From NCBI GenBank assembly GCA_903910765.1, contig CAIWBA010000291.1, positions 62,001 through 126,000 of the forward strand: a stretch of DNA of 64,000 nt, written 5' to 3'. A program made the translations under genes and the position numbers. Positions 26,070 through 34,587 of the stretch are shown piece after piece. Source of the DNA: an uncultured Bacteroidota bacterium (lineage in GTDB: Bacteria; Bacteroidota; Bacteroidia; Chitinophagales; Chitinophagaceae). The notes below the pieces were generated by a model. The model made no database searches and was not told where the DNA came from. It saw only the letters and a program-made list of their open reading frames with translations. Within the stretch, counting starts at the first letter, position 1. Each line of letters starts with the position of its first letter.

Positions 26070-26531
26070 ATGAAATATATTAAACTATTTGAAGAGCACG
26101 AAGAAGACCCTACTGACCAAGAGACAATTGATCAAATGCAAGGTTACGGACTATTGGGTCCTACTTATACATATGATCTTAGTTTCTCAATTGATTATGA
26201 TTGGGCTTTAGGCTCTGGACCTGCTGAAACTGAAAAAGAGATTACTGATTTAGTTAATGAAATTGGAAAAATTTCAATGATTGACGTAAATGGCCAATTT
26301 GGAAGTAAAGGAATTTCTTGGGAAGGGCCGTTAGTCGATGTATCCGATAATGATGAATCTGATGAATATGACGAAGATGAAATAGATATCTATGTATTTG
26401 ATAGTGATGCATTTATTACATTTACCAGCAAATTAACAGAGCCTGAAATTGAAGATTTTATAAATAATAAATTAATTCATATAGCTGCATACGGTACATA
26501 TGATCTTGAATTAGTTGAGGAAAACTATTAA
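26070..26531 (+). CDS. Tagged protein with QMQGYGLLGP motif
   Basis: MKYIKLFEEHEEDPTDQETIDQMQGYGLLGP. Confidence 0.7.
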   Translation: MKYIKLFEEHEEDPTDQETIDQMQGYGLLGPTYTYDLSFSIDYDWALGSGPAETEKEITDLVNEIGKISMIDVNGQFGSKGISWEGPLVDVSDNDESDEYDEDEIDIYVFDSDAFITFTSKLTEPEIEDFINNKLIHIAAYGTYDLELVEENY

Positions 26532-26541
26532 CTATATAAAT

Positions 26542-26955
26542 ATGAAACTTAATATAATTAAAGGATTTAATCAATTTGTAAATGAAAATCATGAAGATGA
26601 AGATGACGACATACTAAATCAAATGAGACAATATGGTTTAGCTGGTCCAGGTATTGCAATTGCTACACCAGGTGGTGACTATGATGATTATGAAGTTAGG
26701 TTAGACTTTACTGACGCGCCACAACGGGTTGAATATGTTACAATTGAAGATATTCAACATGAAGTGGATATTCATGATCAAGCAAATTATAATAATGATG
26801 TAATTTATAATGCTTTATGGAAAAGAGCAGCAGAGCTTGCAAAACAGGTAGGCGCTGATCGCGTGGTTGATGGTTGGAGCGAGGAAGGTGCAAACCTCAC
26901 AGATGATCTGCTCATAAAGAGACAGGCAATGCGAAATGTCAATAAAAACTTATGA
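26542..26955 (+). CDS. Tagged protein with QMRQYGLAGPG motif
   Basis: ATG at 26542: MKLNIIKGFNQFVNENHEDEDDDILNQMRQYGLAGPG. Confidence 0.7.
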   Translation: MKLNIIKGFNQFVNENHEDEDDDILNQMRQYGLAGPGIAIATPGGDYDDYEVRLDFTDAPQRVEYVTIEDIQHEVDIHDQANYNNDVIYNALWKRAAELAKQVGADRVVDGWSEEGANLTDDLLIKRQAMRNVNKNL

Positions 26956-27443
26956 AATATATTAAACTATTCGAAGAGCATCAAGACCCAGATGAAGACA
27001 CACTAAATCAAATGAAGGATTTTGGTTTAGTTGAGCCTGATCCATATTACTATAGAGTTGTTGCTCAACTTGAAGAAGCTGGTATCAATATAGATTCAAA
27101 ATTTAACTGGAACGATGAAGCCTACAAACCATATCCAAATTTTTCCAAAATGGAAATTGGAATCCAGATTTCATATAATAACCTAAACTTTGATATTTGG
27201 TGGGACCCTAATCTTCATAATGGAGAGTTTTGCTGGAGACTTGAATGGAATAACGATCTTGACGAAATTGCTTCAGCGTTAAGTTTAGATCAACTAATTG
27301 AAATAGTTAAAACCTCTGGACCAAAACCAGAAGAAGCCGATTTACCTGAAGATCAAATTGACGCTGACCTAACAGATTTACCTAAGGATGCACAGAAAAA
27401 GTTAATGGCAATAAGAAAAAAAATGAAAGATTTAGGTATATGA
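26952..27443 (+). CDS. Tagged protein with QMKDFGLVEP motif
   Basis: MKYIKLFEEHQDPDEDTLNQMKDFGLVEP; overlaps neighbours by 4 nt. Confidence 0.7.
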   Translation: MKYIKLFEEHQDPDEDTLNQMKDFGLVEPDPYYYRVVAQLEEAGINIDSKFNWNDEAYKPYPNFSKMEIGIQISYNNLNFDIWWDPNLHNGEFCWRLEWNNDLDEIASALSLDQLIEIVKTSGPKPEEADLPEDQIDADLTDLPKDAQKKLMAIRKKMKDLGI

Positions 27444-28168
27444 AACTTAAAAGATTTACACAATTTATAACTGAATCACGTGATGAAACTGAAGAGCAAA
27501 TGGGAGATTACGGGTTCGGGCCATCCACATTTACATGGGACGTTAAGTATGACGATGACATGCAAAATATGGAAAGGTCTGATAGGCAATCTATGTATGA
27601 TTATGAATCACCAACTGGTGCTCATGTTATTAGGATTGAAGGCGTTATTGAAGTTTATCAAACCAAATTGACCCTTGACCTTAGTGATGGAGACCGAATT
27701 CAACTACATATTAAATTCTCACACCATCCTGGAGATAAAGGTCGTGCAGCGTTTAATATTAGACATGGCGGAGGAACTTACGAGGCTCCTAAATGGACAC
27801 TATTATTTGGACATCGCCCTGACGAGTCTGTCGGTAAATCTGAAGAATGGTTAGATAAAGTAGAAGAATTAGGTTCAGCAGTTAAGCCGATATTTTATTA
27901 TTACGAAAAGTTCTTAGCTGGTTTAAACTCAACAACCTTAACTGAAATGATAAACTCTGACTCAACTAAACTAAAATTATTTGTCAGAGCTTTACGTGAT
28001 TTACCAATTGACTCAAGTGAAATATTTAAAATACGCGAATTAATAAATACCAGATCAATCGATCCATATAATGACAGGCTTTCAATCTTAGATGAAGTTG
28101 ACCGAGTATTTTCAGATATTCCTGGACTAAGTAACCTTGTTCAAAAGTTTAGCAGACCACTTAACTAA
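27440..28168 (+). CDS. Tagged protein with QMGDYGFGP motif
   Basis: MKLKRFTQFITESRDETEEQMGDYGFGP. Confidence 0.7.
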   Translation: MKLKRFTQFITESRDETEEQMGDYGFGPSTFTWDVKYDDDMQNMERSDRQSMYDYESPTGAHVIRIEGVIEVYQTKLTLDLSDGDRIQLHIKFSHHPGDKGRAAFNIRHGGGTYEAPKWTLLFGHRPDESVGKSEEWLDKVEELGSAVKPIFYYYEKFLAGLNSTTLTEMINSDSTKLKLFVRALRDLPIDSSEIFKIRELINTRSIDPYNDRLSILDEVDRVFSDIPGLSNLVQKFSRPLN

Positions 28169-28193
28169 CCGTAATTTCCAGAAATATTATATG

Positions 28194-28224
28194 AAAGAGT
28201 CCTAGCAATAGAGACTCTTTTTTT
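28194..28224 (+). terminator. Intrinsic terminator with TAGCAATA loop
   Basis: AAAGAGTCCTAGCAATAGAGACTCTTTTTTT. Confidence 0.75.
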
Positions 28225-28255
28225 GGTATAATAAGAAAAACAAAATACGTATAAT

Positions 28256-28645
28256 ATGGAAAAATTTAAAGAAAATAGAGTAGCTCATATTGCCGAAATG
28301 ACTACTATGTTTATGATGATTGGCTGGTTATTAGGAATATTTATTGGATTATTTTACCACCCATTCTTATTTAGTATTCTTTTACTTCCAGTAGCCTTGA
28401 TACCAATAGCTATATCATTCGCCTTTTCCACCCGAGACAAATATACGTCTAAATTTTTAGAGTACATGAGGGTAAAAATAGATAATGTGATTACTTTGGA
28501 AGATGCTTTGGAAGTGGAGAAAGAATTTAGATCATTAGCTATTGAGGATAATCAGTATTGTTTATCTTGGCCTCAAACGCTTAAATACATGCACCGAGAC
28601 ATTAATAGTATAATTTTAATTTTAAACAAACAGAAGCAACACTAA
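28256..28645 (+). CDS. Membrane protein
   Basis: Two TM segments. Confidence 0.55.
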   Translation: MEKFKENRVAHIAEMTTMFMMIGWLLGIFIGLFYHPFLFSILLLPVALIPIAISFAFSTRDKYTSKFLEYMRVKIDNVITLEDALEVEKEFRSLAIEDNQYCLSWPQTLKYMHRDINSIILILNKQKQH

Positions 28646-28650
28646 GTCGT

Positions 28651-28881
28651 ATGAAAATTGGCAACTACATATTTGAAATATTACCAAGAGGTTCATATAA
28701 TATTCAGTTGAATACGCCTTACACTAATCATATCTGGTATAACAATCCTAGTTCTAGTAAGTTTGGTAATTTAACAATAAATCATGCAAAACCGTGTACT
28801 CATATTAAACCAGATACTGGCACCAGATATAAAATCTTAGGCTTATATTGGGATATATTAATAGTTAAACAAATAAACTAA
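28651..28881 (+). CDS. Hypothetical protein
   Basis: ORF track. Confidence 0.45.
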   Translation: MKIGNYIFEILPRGSYNIQLNTPYTNHIWYNNPSSSKFGNLTINHAKPCTHIKPDTGTRYKILGLYWDILIVKQIN

Positions 28882-28883
28882 AT

Positions 28884-29075
28884 ATGGAATCAGAAAATAA
28901 ATCAAACACTCAGTTAGCAATCTATAAAGCCCGTTCAATAATGGAAAGCTTTGACCCATCTGGATCAATGACCGTTGGATATGACGAACCTACTTATACC
29001 CTAACTGCTGAAGAAATGGGAATTATTGCAGGAGCCCTCTACTTGGCAGATTGCGACCTAGACTACCTCAAATAA
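28884..29075 (+). CDS. Hypothetical protein
   Basis: ORF track. Confidence 0.5.
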   Translation: MESENKSNTQLAIYKARSIMESFDPSGSMTVGYDEPTYTLTAEEMGIIAGALYLADCDLDYLK

Positions 29076-29077
29076 TT

Positions 29078-29500
29078 ATGATATCTGAAAACCGTAAAGC
29101 CCGATATGAATATGAGTTTATTGAAAGATGGACTGCCGGTATTTCGTTAGTAGGTTCAGAGGTCAAGTCTATTAAAGCAGGTCACCTTGACTTTACTGGG
29201 TCCTGGTGCGAATTACGAAATGGCGAGTGCTGGCTCAGGGATCTGTATATTAAAGAATCAGCTAGTGCTTTTAGCCACCAGATTAAACGAGAGAGGCGGT
29301 TGCTGTTAACTAAAAAGGAACTAAAGAAGATGGAGAAGATGATGGACAAAGGCCTCACTATCATTCCTACTGCAATTATGGTCAATCAGAAAGGTTTAGT
29401 CAAGGTATCGATAGCTCTAGCTAAAGGTAAGAAACTTTGGGATAAACGTCAAGCAATTAAGACCCGAGATACTGGTAGAGCTTTGCAGAGTTTAGGTTAA
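29078..29500 (+). CDS. smpB: SsrA-binding protein SmpB homologue
   Basis: ENRKARYEYEFIERWTAGISLVGSEVKSIKAG...LLLTKKELKKMEKMMDKGLTIIP...VKVSIALAKGKKLWDKRQAIKTRD. Confidence 0.9.
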   Translation: MISENRKARYEYEFIERWTAGISLVGSEVKSIKAGHLDFTGSWCELRNGECWLRDLYIKESASAFSHQIKRERRLLLTKKELKKMEKMMDKGLTIIPTAIMVNQKGLVKVSIALAKGKKLWDKRQAIKTRDTGRALQSLG

Positions 29501-29531
29501 ATAAATAAACTCTGAAATATTATTAGTCATT

Positions 29532-30338
29532 ATGAAATACATTAAATTATTTGAATCATTTATCACTGAGGTTGCAGGTTATCCATTAATTCCAGCCAGT
29601 TCAGCAGTTAAAGGCTGGATTGATGGCGGCGACGGTACGTTTATAGTTAAGTGCGACTTAGGCAAAATCTATGTTGCAACTGCTGATACTCAAAATGCAG
29701 GCAATATTTCAATTTTCTTAACTGCCGCTGATCCTGAAACTCAAAAGCAGTTGGTTGCAGTTGGCTGTAAAGAGGCTAGTCCAACTGGTGGATACACAAT
29801 TACCGATAAAGATGGAACCAACTTTACGTTTAATAAAATGTATATCTTAACCCTAACTGATGTAAAATCTGGAGACCCAATTCTTGTATCAGTTTGGAAT
29901 ATATTAAATAAGAAACCAGCCAATGCTTCTACTACTGCTACCACTACTGTTGCACCTATGGATTTTACCGGTCTTAAAGCTTCTACCTCAGTAGATCCAA
30001 AAGTTAAAACCCTACAAACTGCTCTTATTAATAGTGGAAATAAATTAGTGGCTGCTGCATTAGCGACAAATGGAGCAAATGGAATATATGATGTAGCAAC
30101 AGCAACAGCAATAGGTATGCTTATTGCAGCGCCAAATGTAAAAGCTACTGATATTAAAGCGGTTCAAGAAATTACTGCTGAAATTAATAAAATTTTGGTT
30201 GACAAATTAAAAGTTACTCAAGATGCAGGAAAAGCCTATGCTAATAGTTTCTTTGGTACAGCAAACGTTGAAAATCCAGATGGTACTATTACCAAGGTCA
30301 ATATCGGTGATGTTATTGACAAATCTAAAAAATCTTAA
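29532..30338 (+). CDS. Tagged protein with possible peptidoglycan-binding-like repeat
   Basis: MKYIKLFESFITEVAGY; VDPKVKTLQTALINSG...GANGIYDVATATAIGMLI. Confidence 0.6.
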   Translation: MKYIKLFESFITEVAGYPLIPASSAVKGWIDGGDGTFIVKCDLGKIYVATADTQNAGNISIFLTAADPETQKQLVAVGCKEASPTGGYTITDKDGTNFTFNKMYILTLTDVKSGDPILVSVWNILNKKPANASTTATTTVAPMDFTGLKASTSVDPKVKTLQTALINSGNKLVAAALATNGANGIYDVATATAIGMLIAAPNVKATDIKAVQEITAEINKILVDKLKVTQDAGKAYANSFFGTANVENPDGTITKVNIGDVIDKSKKS

Positions 30339-30372
30339 CCTTTTTTATTAAAGTATAGTATAATAATATATT

Positions 30373-30552
30373 ATGGAAAATACTTTAAATAAACGCGAGA
30401 CTATTGCAGTAGCCGCAATGCAAGGAATGTTAATGGATCATATGTATTCAATTGAAATAATTCCTGAACTTGCAGTAAAAATTGCAGACCGTCTAATATC
30501 TCAATTAGACCAACCTAATTCAGAAGAATCTAACCCATCATCTAACTCTTAA
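30373..30552 (+). CDS. 59-aa hypothetical protein
   Basis: MENTLNKRETIAVAAMQGMLMDHMYS..., behind AGTATAATAATA. Confidence 0.5.
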   Translation: MENTLNKRETIAVAAMQGMLMDHMYSIEIIPELAVKIADRLISQLDQPNSEESNPSSNS

Positions 30553-30553
30553 T

Positions 30554-30763
30554 ATGATGAGCTCTTTAATATTACACAGACTTCTTGAATACTTAATAAT
30601 TGGAATTTGCTGGGCAGCCCTAGTTGAATACCTTGATTCACGAAATAATTCTTCTAAACTTAAAAAGAGTCTAACGGCTAGACTTGTAATTGTACTGGCC
30701 TGGCCAATAACTTTATTCATTGGTATAGTTTCTATATTACGTAACTTAACAAACCAGAAATAA
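30554..30763 (+). CDS. Small membrane protein
   Basis: ORF track. Confidence 0.5.
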   Translation: MMSSLILHRLLEYLIIGICWAALVEYLDSRNNSSKLKKSLTARLVIVLAWPITLFIGIVSILRNLTNQK

Positions 30764-30769
30764 TGGAAA
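30715..30769 (+). repeat. Direct repeat A, copy 1
   Basis: 55 nt identical to 30981-31035. Confidence 0.95.
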
Positions 30770-30972
30770 GATCAATATTAGTACACGATAGGTTTAGAAC
30801 CAATGAATTAAGCGTGCAACCCGGTGGATCAACGGTTACCGTTTTTTATCTAGACGGATTAAATCGAATCTATAAAAATATTAAAGTTCCAAAGGCCTAT
30901 ATAAATTCAATAGTCAAGGACGAAACCATTACCTCAGTACAAATAGACGGTGAAGTTTACTGGACTAGATAA
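30763..30972 (+). CDS. Hypothetical protein (intact copy of partially duplicated gene)
   Basis: ORF track. Confidence 0.55.
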   Translation: MERSILVHDRFRTNELSVQPGGSTVTVFYLDGLNRIYKNIKVPKAYINSIVKDETITSVQIDGEVYWTR

Positions 30973-30975
30973 ATA
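30932..30975 (+). repeat. Direct repeat B, copy 1
   Basis: 44 nt, one mismatch to 31492-31535. Confidence 0.95.
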
Positions 30976-30980
30976 CCTTG

Positions 30981-31035
30981 ATTCATTGGTATAGTTTCTA
31001 TATTACGTAACTTAACAAACCAGAAATAATGGAAA
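30981..31035 (+). repeat. Direct repeat A, copy 2
   Basis: ATTCATTGGTATAGTTTCTATATTACGTAACTTAACAAACCAGAAATAATGGAAA. Confidence 0.95.
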
Positions 31036-31049
31036 TCTTTAATAAGTTT

Positions 31050-31433
31050 TTATTTCATCAGTGGTTTACCGTCTACTCCAACATACTTTCTATTCCTAAA
31101 AGTAACCATCCTTGAATTAGACTGAACTTCAAAAGGAATCGGAGCATCTGGTCTAACGTAAGTGTCATAGTAAGAACCAGCGTCTTCTCCTGTCAATTCA
31201 GAATACCAGTCTAACATATCAAGAATATTTTTGGATTCTCCTCTGAACGTCACTTTTGCTGATCCTCCTCCAGGTCCAAGAGGAAAAAGGTTAATAATTT
31301 GCAGATTGAACTGCTCAATCAATTCTTGTAGACACATCATTCCGTCATTATCCAGATCCAAGTCTAATGCTACCTGGACTAATCTTCCGCTTGACTCGTT
31401 CAAGAAGTTGTTAAAATTGTGTACGTTTTTCAT
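31050..31433 (-). CDS. Tagged protein inserted in inverted orientation
   Basis: MKNVHNFNNFLNESSGRLVQVALDLDLDNDGMMCLQEL...; flanked by truncated duplicate gene ends. Confidence 0.7.
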   Translation of the reverse strand: MKNVHNFNNFLNESSGRLVQVALDLDLDNDGMMCLQELIEQFNLQIINLFPLGPGGGSAKVTFRGESKNILDMLDWYSELTGEDAGSYYDTYVRPDAPIPFEVQSNSRMVTFRNRKYVGVDGKPLMK

Positions 31434-31491
31434 TTTAATCTATTTTATTTTATTTTATTTATCTATAGACAAATCGTCTACCATAATGAAG

Positions 31492-31535
31492 CCTCAGTAC
31501 AAATAGACGGTCAAGTTTACTGGACTAGATAAATA
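31492..31535 (+). repeat. Direct repeat B, copy 2
   Basis: CCTCAGTACAAATAGACGGTCAAGTTTACTGGACTAGATAAATA. Confidence 0.95.
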
Positions 31536-31540
31536 AGTCT

Positions 31541-32416
31541 ATGAGAATTATAAAAGCAACCTATGGTCCAATTGATGTAACTGACCTTATTAAACACAAG
31601 GTCAATGGAGAAAGGTTCTTAATTAAAGTAGACAATTCAATATGTGGAGACCCAGAGCCAGGAGTTGTTAAACACCTTACGATTAATTGGCAAGAGGCAA
31701 ATGGAGGAACCTATTCAAAGAGTTGGGCTGAAGGTACTCTATGTCAAATTCCAGTAGTTCATAGCAATCGACTAGGTATTTTCTATACAAACAATAATAA
31801 TCCAAAGACTTACGATACCATTTATCTTTCCTTAACGTCAATTCAAAAAGCAGCTGAAGGCAAAGCAGATATCCTAACTAGTGTATGGACCCCTATCCAA
31901 GGCAATCCTTTTCCTGAACTTGTTGCATGGAGTAAAAACTCATCTCATCTAAATCAACTACTTCAAATTATGCAGCTTTTATATACTGCACAAGAAATTG
32001 GTGGATATGACTATGTTAGTTTTCTTGAACATGATTGTCTCTATGCTGAAGGTTACTTTGACTATCCAGAATTTAAGGATGGTGAGGTATTTGCTAATAT
32101 GAATTATGGAGGACTATGTAAAGAAGGTTGGCAAAAGAGACACCAACACGATCAACCACATTCTCAATTAACCATGAGATTTACTGATGCAGTTAAGCAC
32201 TGTGAAGCTATCCTACCAAATGCGCTAGTCAGAAATAGTGGACTGATTGAGCCGCAGTTTACCAAAACAAATTGGGAAGCTCCAAATGAGTCAATCCATG
32301 TTAATCATGGATTCCATTTTACATCTCATTTCTCTATCTATAGCAAAACGGATATACAGGATAAACATTCTTATTGGGGTGACTATCTTAACTATGTCCA
32401 TCTATTTAATAAATAG
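31541..32416 (+). CDS. Glycosyltransferase-like protein
   Basis: DILTSVW..., YDYVSFLEHDCLYAEGYFD acidic motif; low-certainty family call. Confidence 0.4.
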   Translation: MRIIKATYGPIDVTDLIKHKVNGERFLIKVDNSICGDPEPGVVKHLTINWQEANGGTYSKSWAEGTLCQIPVVHSNRLGIFYTNNNNPKTYDTIYLSLTSIQKAAEGKADILTSVWTPIQGNPFPELVAWSKNSSHLNQLLQIMQLLYTAQEIGGYDYVSFLEHDCLYAEGYFDYPEFKDGEVFANMNYGGLCKEGWQKRHQHDQPHSQLTMRFTDAVKHCEAILPNALVRNSGLIEPQFTKTNWEAPNESIHVNHGFHFTSHFSIYSKTDIQDKHSYWGDYLNYVHLFNK

Positions 32417-32440
32417 ATTCTGCTAAATAAATAAACACAG

Positions 32441-33598
32441 ATGAAACACTTAAAACCATATACCTCATTTATTAATGAGGGTCGATTTTACAATGACCAA
32501 TTGAACCAAATCTTTTGGAAAGATAATATATTTAATGCTGAGATCAGAACCAAGTTATTACAAATAGCCCATGATTTTTATGCAGACCTAAAGATTGATG
32601 CTCCAATTGAAGATATTCAATTAACTGGTTCATTAGCTAACTATAACTGGACCAAACACTCAGATCTTGATATTCATGTCATAATGGATCTTTCAATTGT
32701 TAATCCAGATCTTGAACTTGTTAAAACTGCAATGGAAGGTTTAAAGACTACTTGGAACCAACGCCATCCAGTTAATATACATGGATTTGATGTTGAACTC
32801 TATGCTCAAGATATTAATCAATTGCACTTGGCCTCTGGTCTATATTCATTAATGAAGAATGAATGGCTTAGAGAACCTGAATTTAACCCACCAACAATTG
32901 ATCCTAAAGACGTTGACCTAAAAGCTGATGCATATATTTTTGCAATTAAACAAATGATCTCTGACTTAAAGGACTCAACTCCTGATGAGGCAAACGATAT
33001 TATGGAAAGAGCATCTGTGCTAAAGAAAAAGATCTCAAAATCAAGAGATGAGAATCTTACACATAAAGGCGGAGAGTTTTCTATTGAAAATCTAGTATTT
33101 AAGAGACTCCGAAATGAAGGTTGGATTGGAAAGTTAATTGATATTAAGGCTCATGCCTATTCAAGAATTTACTCTGAACCTACTGGAGCAATTGATTCAA
33201 AATTTGCAACTGAAGCAGATGTACTTGATGAATCACTAGTTGGAAAAGGAAGTATGATTGCAGTTCTTGGCCCAAAGATTGATGGGGCAAAACAGTTATT
33301 TTTATTCAATACTGACTGGTCAAAACAGGTAGAGCGAAATGGTTGGACGGTTAATATGGTTGGACTCTCTTCCCCAATGAGAGTTGTAGAACAAGATGGT
33401 AAACTTGTAGCTAAGACTGTCTCTTTATCTCCTAGTGGATTAAAGAAATATGCAGGATTATCTGACTATCATGTAGTGTTAAATGCAAAAACCAAAACTC
33501 CATTTTGGCACCAAACGGTTAAACATACCAGTGCTTCATCTCTATTAAAAGATATGTCTGCCTCTCTTCAGTCAATTCCAGAAGTTACGTTTAACTAA
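32441..33598 (+). CDS. Tagged nucleotidyltransferase-fold protein
   Basis: MKHLKPYTSFINEGRF; GSLANYNWTKHSDLDIHVIMD ... FDVELYAQD. Confidence 0.7.
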   Translation: MKHLKPYTSFINEGRFYNDQLNQIFWKDNIFNAEIRTKLLQIAHDFYADLKIDAPIEDIQLTGSLANYNWTKHSDLDIHVIMDLSIVNPDLELVKTAMEGLKTTWNQRHPVNIHGFDVELYAQDINQLHLASGLYSLMKNEWLREPEFNPPTIDPKDVDLKADAYIFAIKQMISDLKDSTPDEANDIMERASVLKKKISKSRDENLTHKGGEFSIENLVFKRLRNEGWIGKLIDIKAHAYSRIYSEPTGAIDSKFATEADVLDESLVGKGSMIAVLGPKIDGAKQLFLFNTDWSKQVERNGWTVNMVGLSSPMRVVEQDGKLVAKTVSLSPSGLKKYAGLSDYHVVLNAKTKTPFWHQTVKHTSASSLLKDMSASLQSIPEVTFN

Positions 33599-33617
33599 TT
33601 TTTAGTATAATAGTATT

Positions 33618-34079
33618 ATGAGAATCTTACTAATACTATTTTTACTGGTACAACCAATTATATTAAACTCCCAAATTATAGTTGATCAAGCTGGAGATAA
33701 CTGGAAAGCATTAGCTGACTCAGCCGTTAACTTAATTAAGATAACTTCTCCGCATCATTACTCAATGCTTGAAAATAATTGTGAGCGTATTACATTTTTT
33801 ACTGCAGATTATTCAAGTATCTCTGGAGAGCTTGGTGAAATGTGTACAATCTATATTTCAAGGAATGATGTTAACTTAGGTATTCAAAATATTGCAGTTG
33901 CAATTGTACACGAAAGTTTTCACTGTAAAATAACCCATGAAAATCGAGTTAAACTAAATATGGACTATGAAGAGTTATGTGCATACCTATCTGAACTAAG
34001 TTTTTTAAACCTATTACCGGCTGCAAATCCTATGCTAATTAGGCATGCACAATCTCAAATTAATAACCTAACTAAATAA
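33618..34079 (+). CDS. Secreted HExxH metallopeptidase-like protein
   Basis: Signal peptide MRILLILFLLVQPIILNSQ; VAIVHESFHCKITHENR. Confidence 0.6.
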   Translation: MRILLILFLLVQPIILNSQIIVDQAGDNWKALADSAVNLIKITSPHHYSMLENNCERITFFTADYSSISGELGEMCTIYISRNDVNLGIQNIAVAIVHESFHCKITHENRVKLNMDYEELCAYLSELSFLNLLPAANPMLIRHAQSQINNLTK

Positions 34080-34086
34080 CAAACAT

Positions 34087-34527
34087 ATGAAATCAATAGC
34101 AGCATCAGTCTTAATTATATTAAGCTCAATATTATTTTCTCAAGAAAAACCTTTAACCTTAATGGAGTCTATGTGCAAAGTAGAGGTATGGAATACTGAT
34201 AGTAGTCGATTTGAAAAATCAACTTTACAATATTCATGTTATGGATTTTATGAAGGTCGAGATAAGGATGACTCTCTAATAATTGCAATCGTAAATCTTA
34301 ATGATACAACTAAATCTGATATTTTGTATTATAAAGTATATGAACAGTTACCTACTAAATTTTTACACTGGACATATAGAGCAAGAGATCTATATGATAA
34401 TACTGAGTGTTACATCCACCATTTTAGATCAGGAGAGAATGCCGTTATTCGAATTGACTATACTTATTATATAGTTAGATACACTGACGATTATTGGCCA
34501 GAGTCAGGAGTTCATAGAGCTAGGTAA
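34087..34527 (+). CDS. Secreted hypothetical protein
   Basis: Signal peptide MKSIAASVLIILSSILFSQ. Confidence 0.55.
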   Translation: MKSIAASVLIILSSILFSQEKPLTLMESMCKVEVWNTDSSRFEKSTLQYSCYGFYEGRDKDDSLIIAIVNLNDTTKSDILYYKVYEQLPTKFLHWTYRARDLYDNTECYIHHFRSGENAVIRIDYTYYIVRYTDDYWPESGVHRAR

Positions 34528-34587
34528 TTAAAAATAAAATTAGTATTAATAAAAACTTTTAATACTTTTACATATACAATAAAAAAT

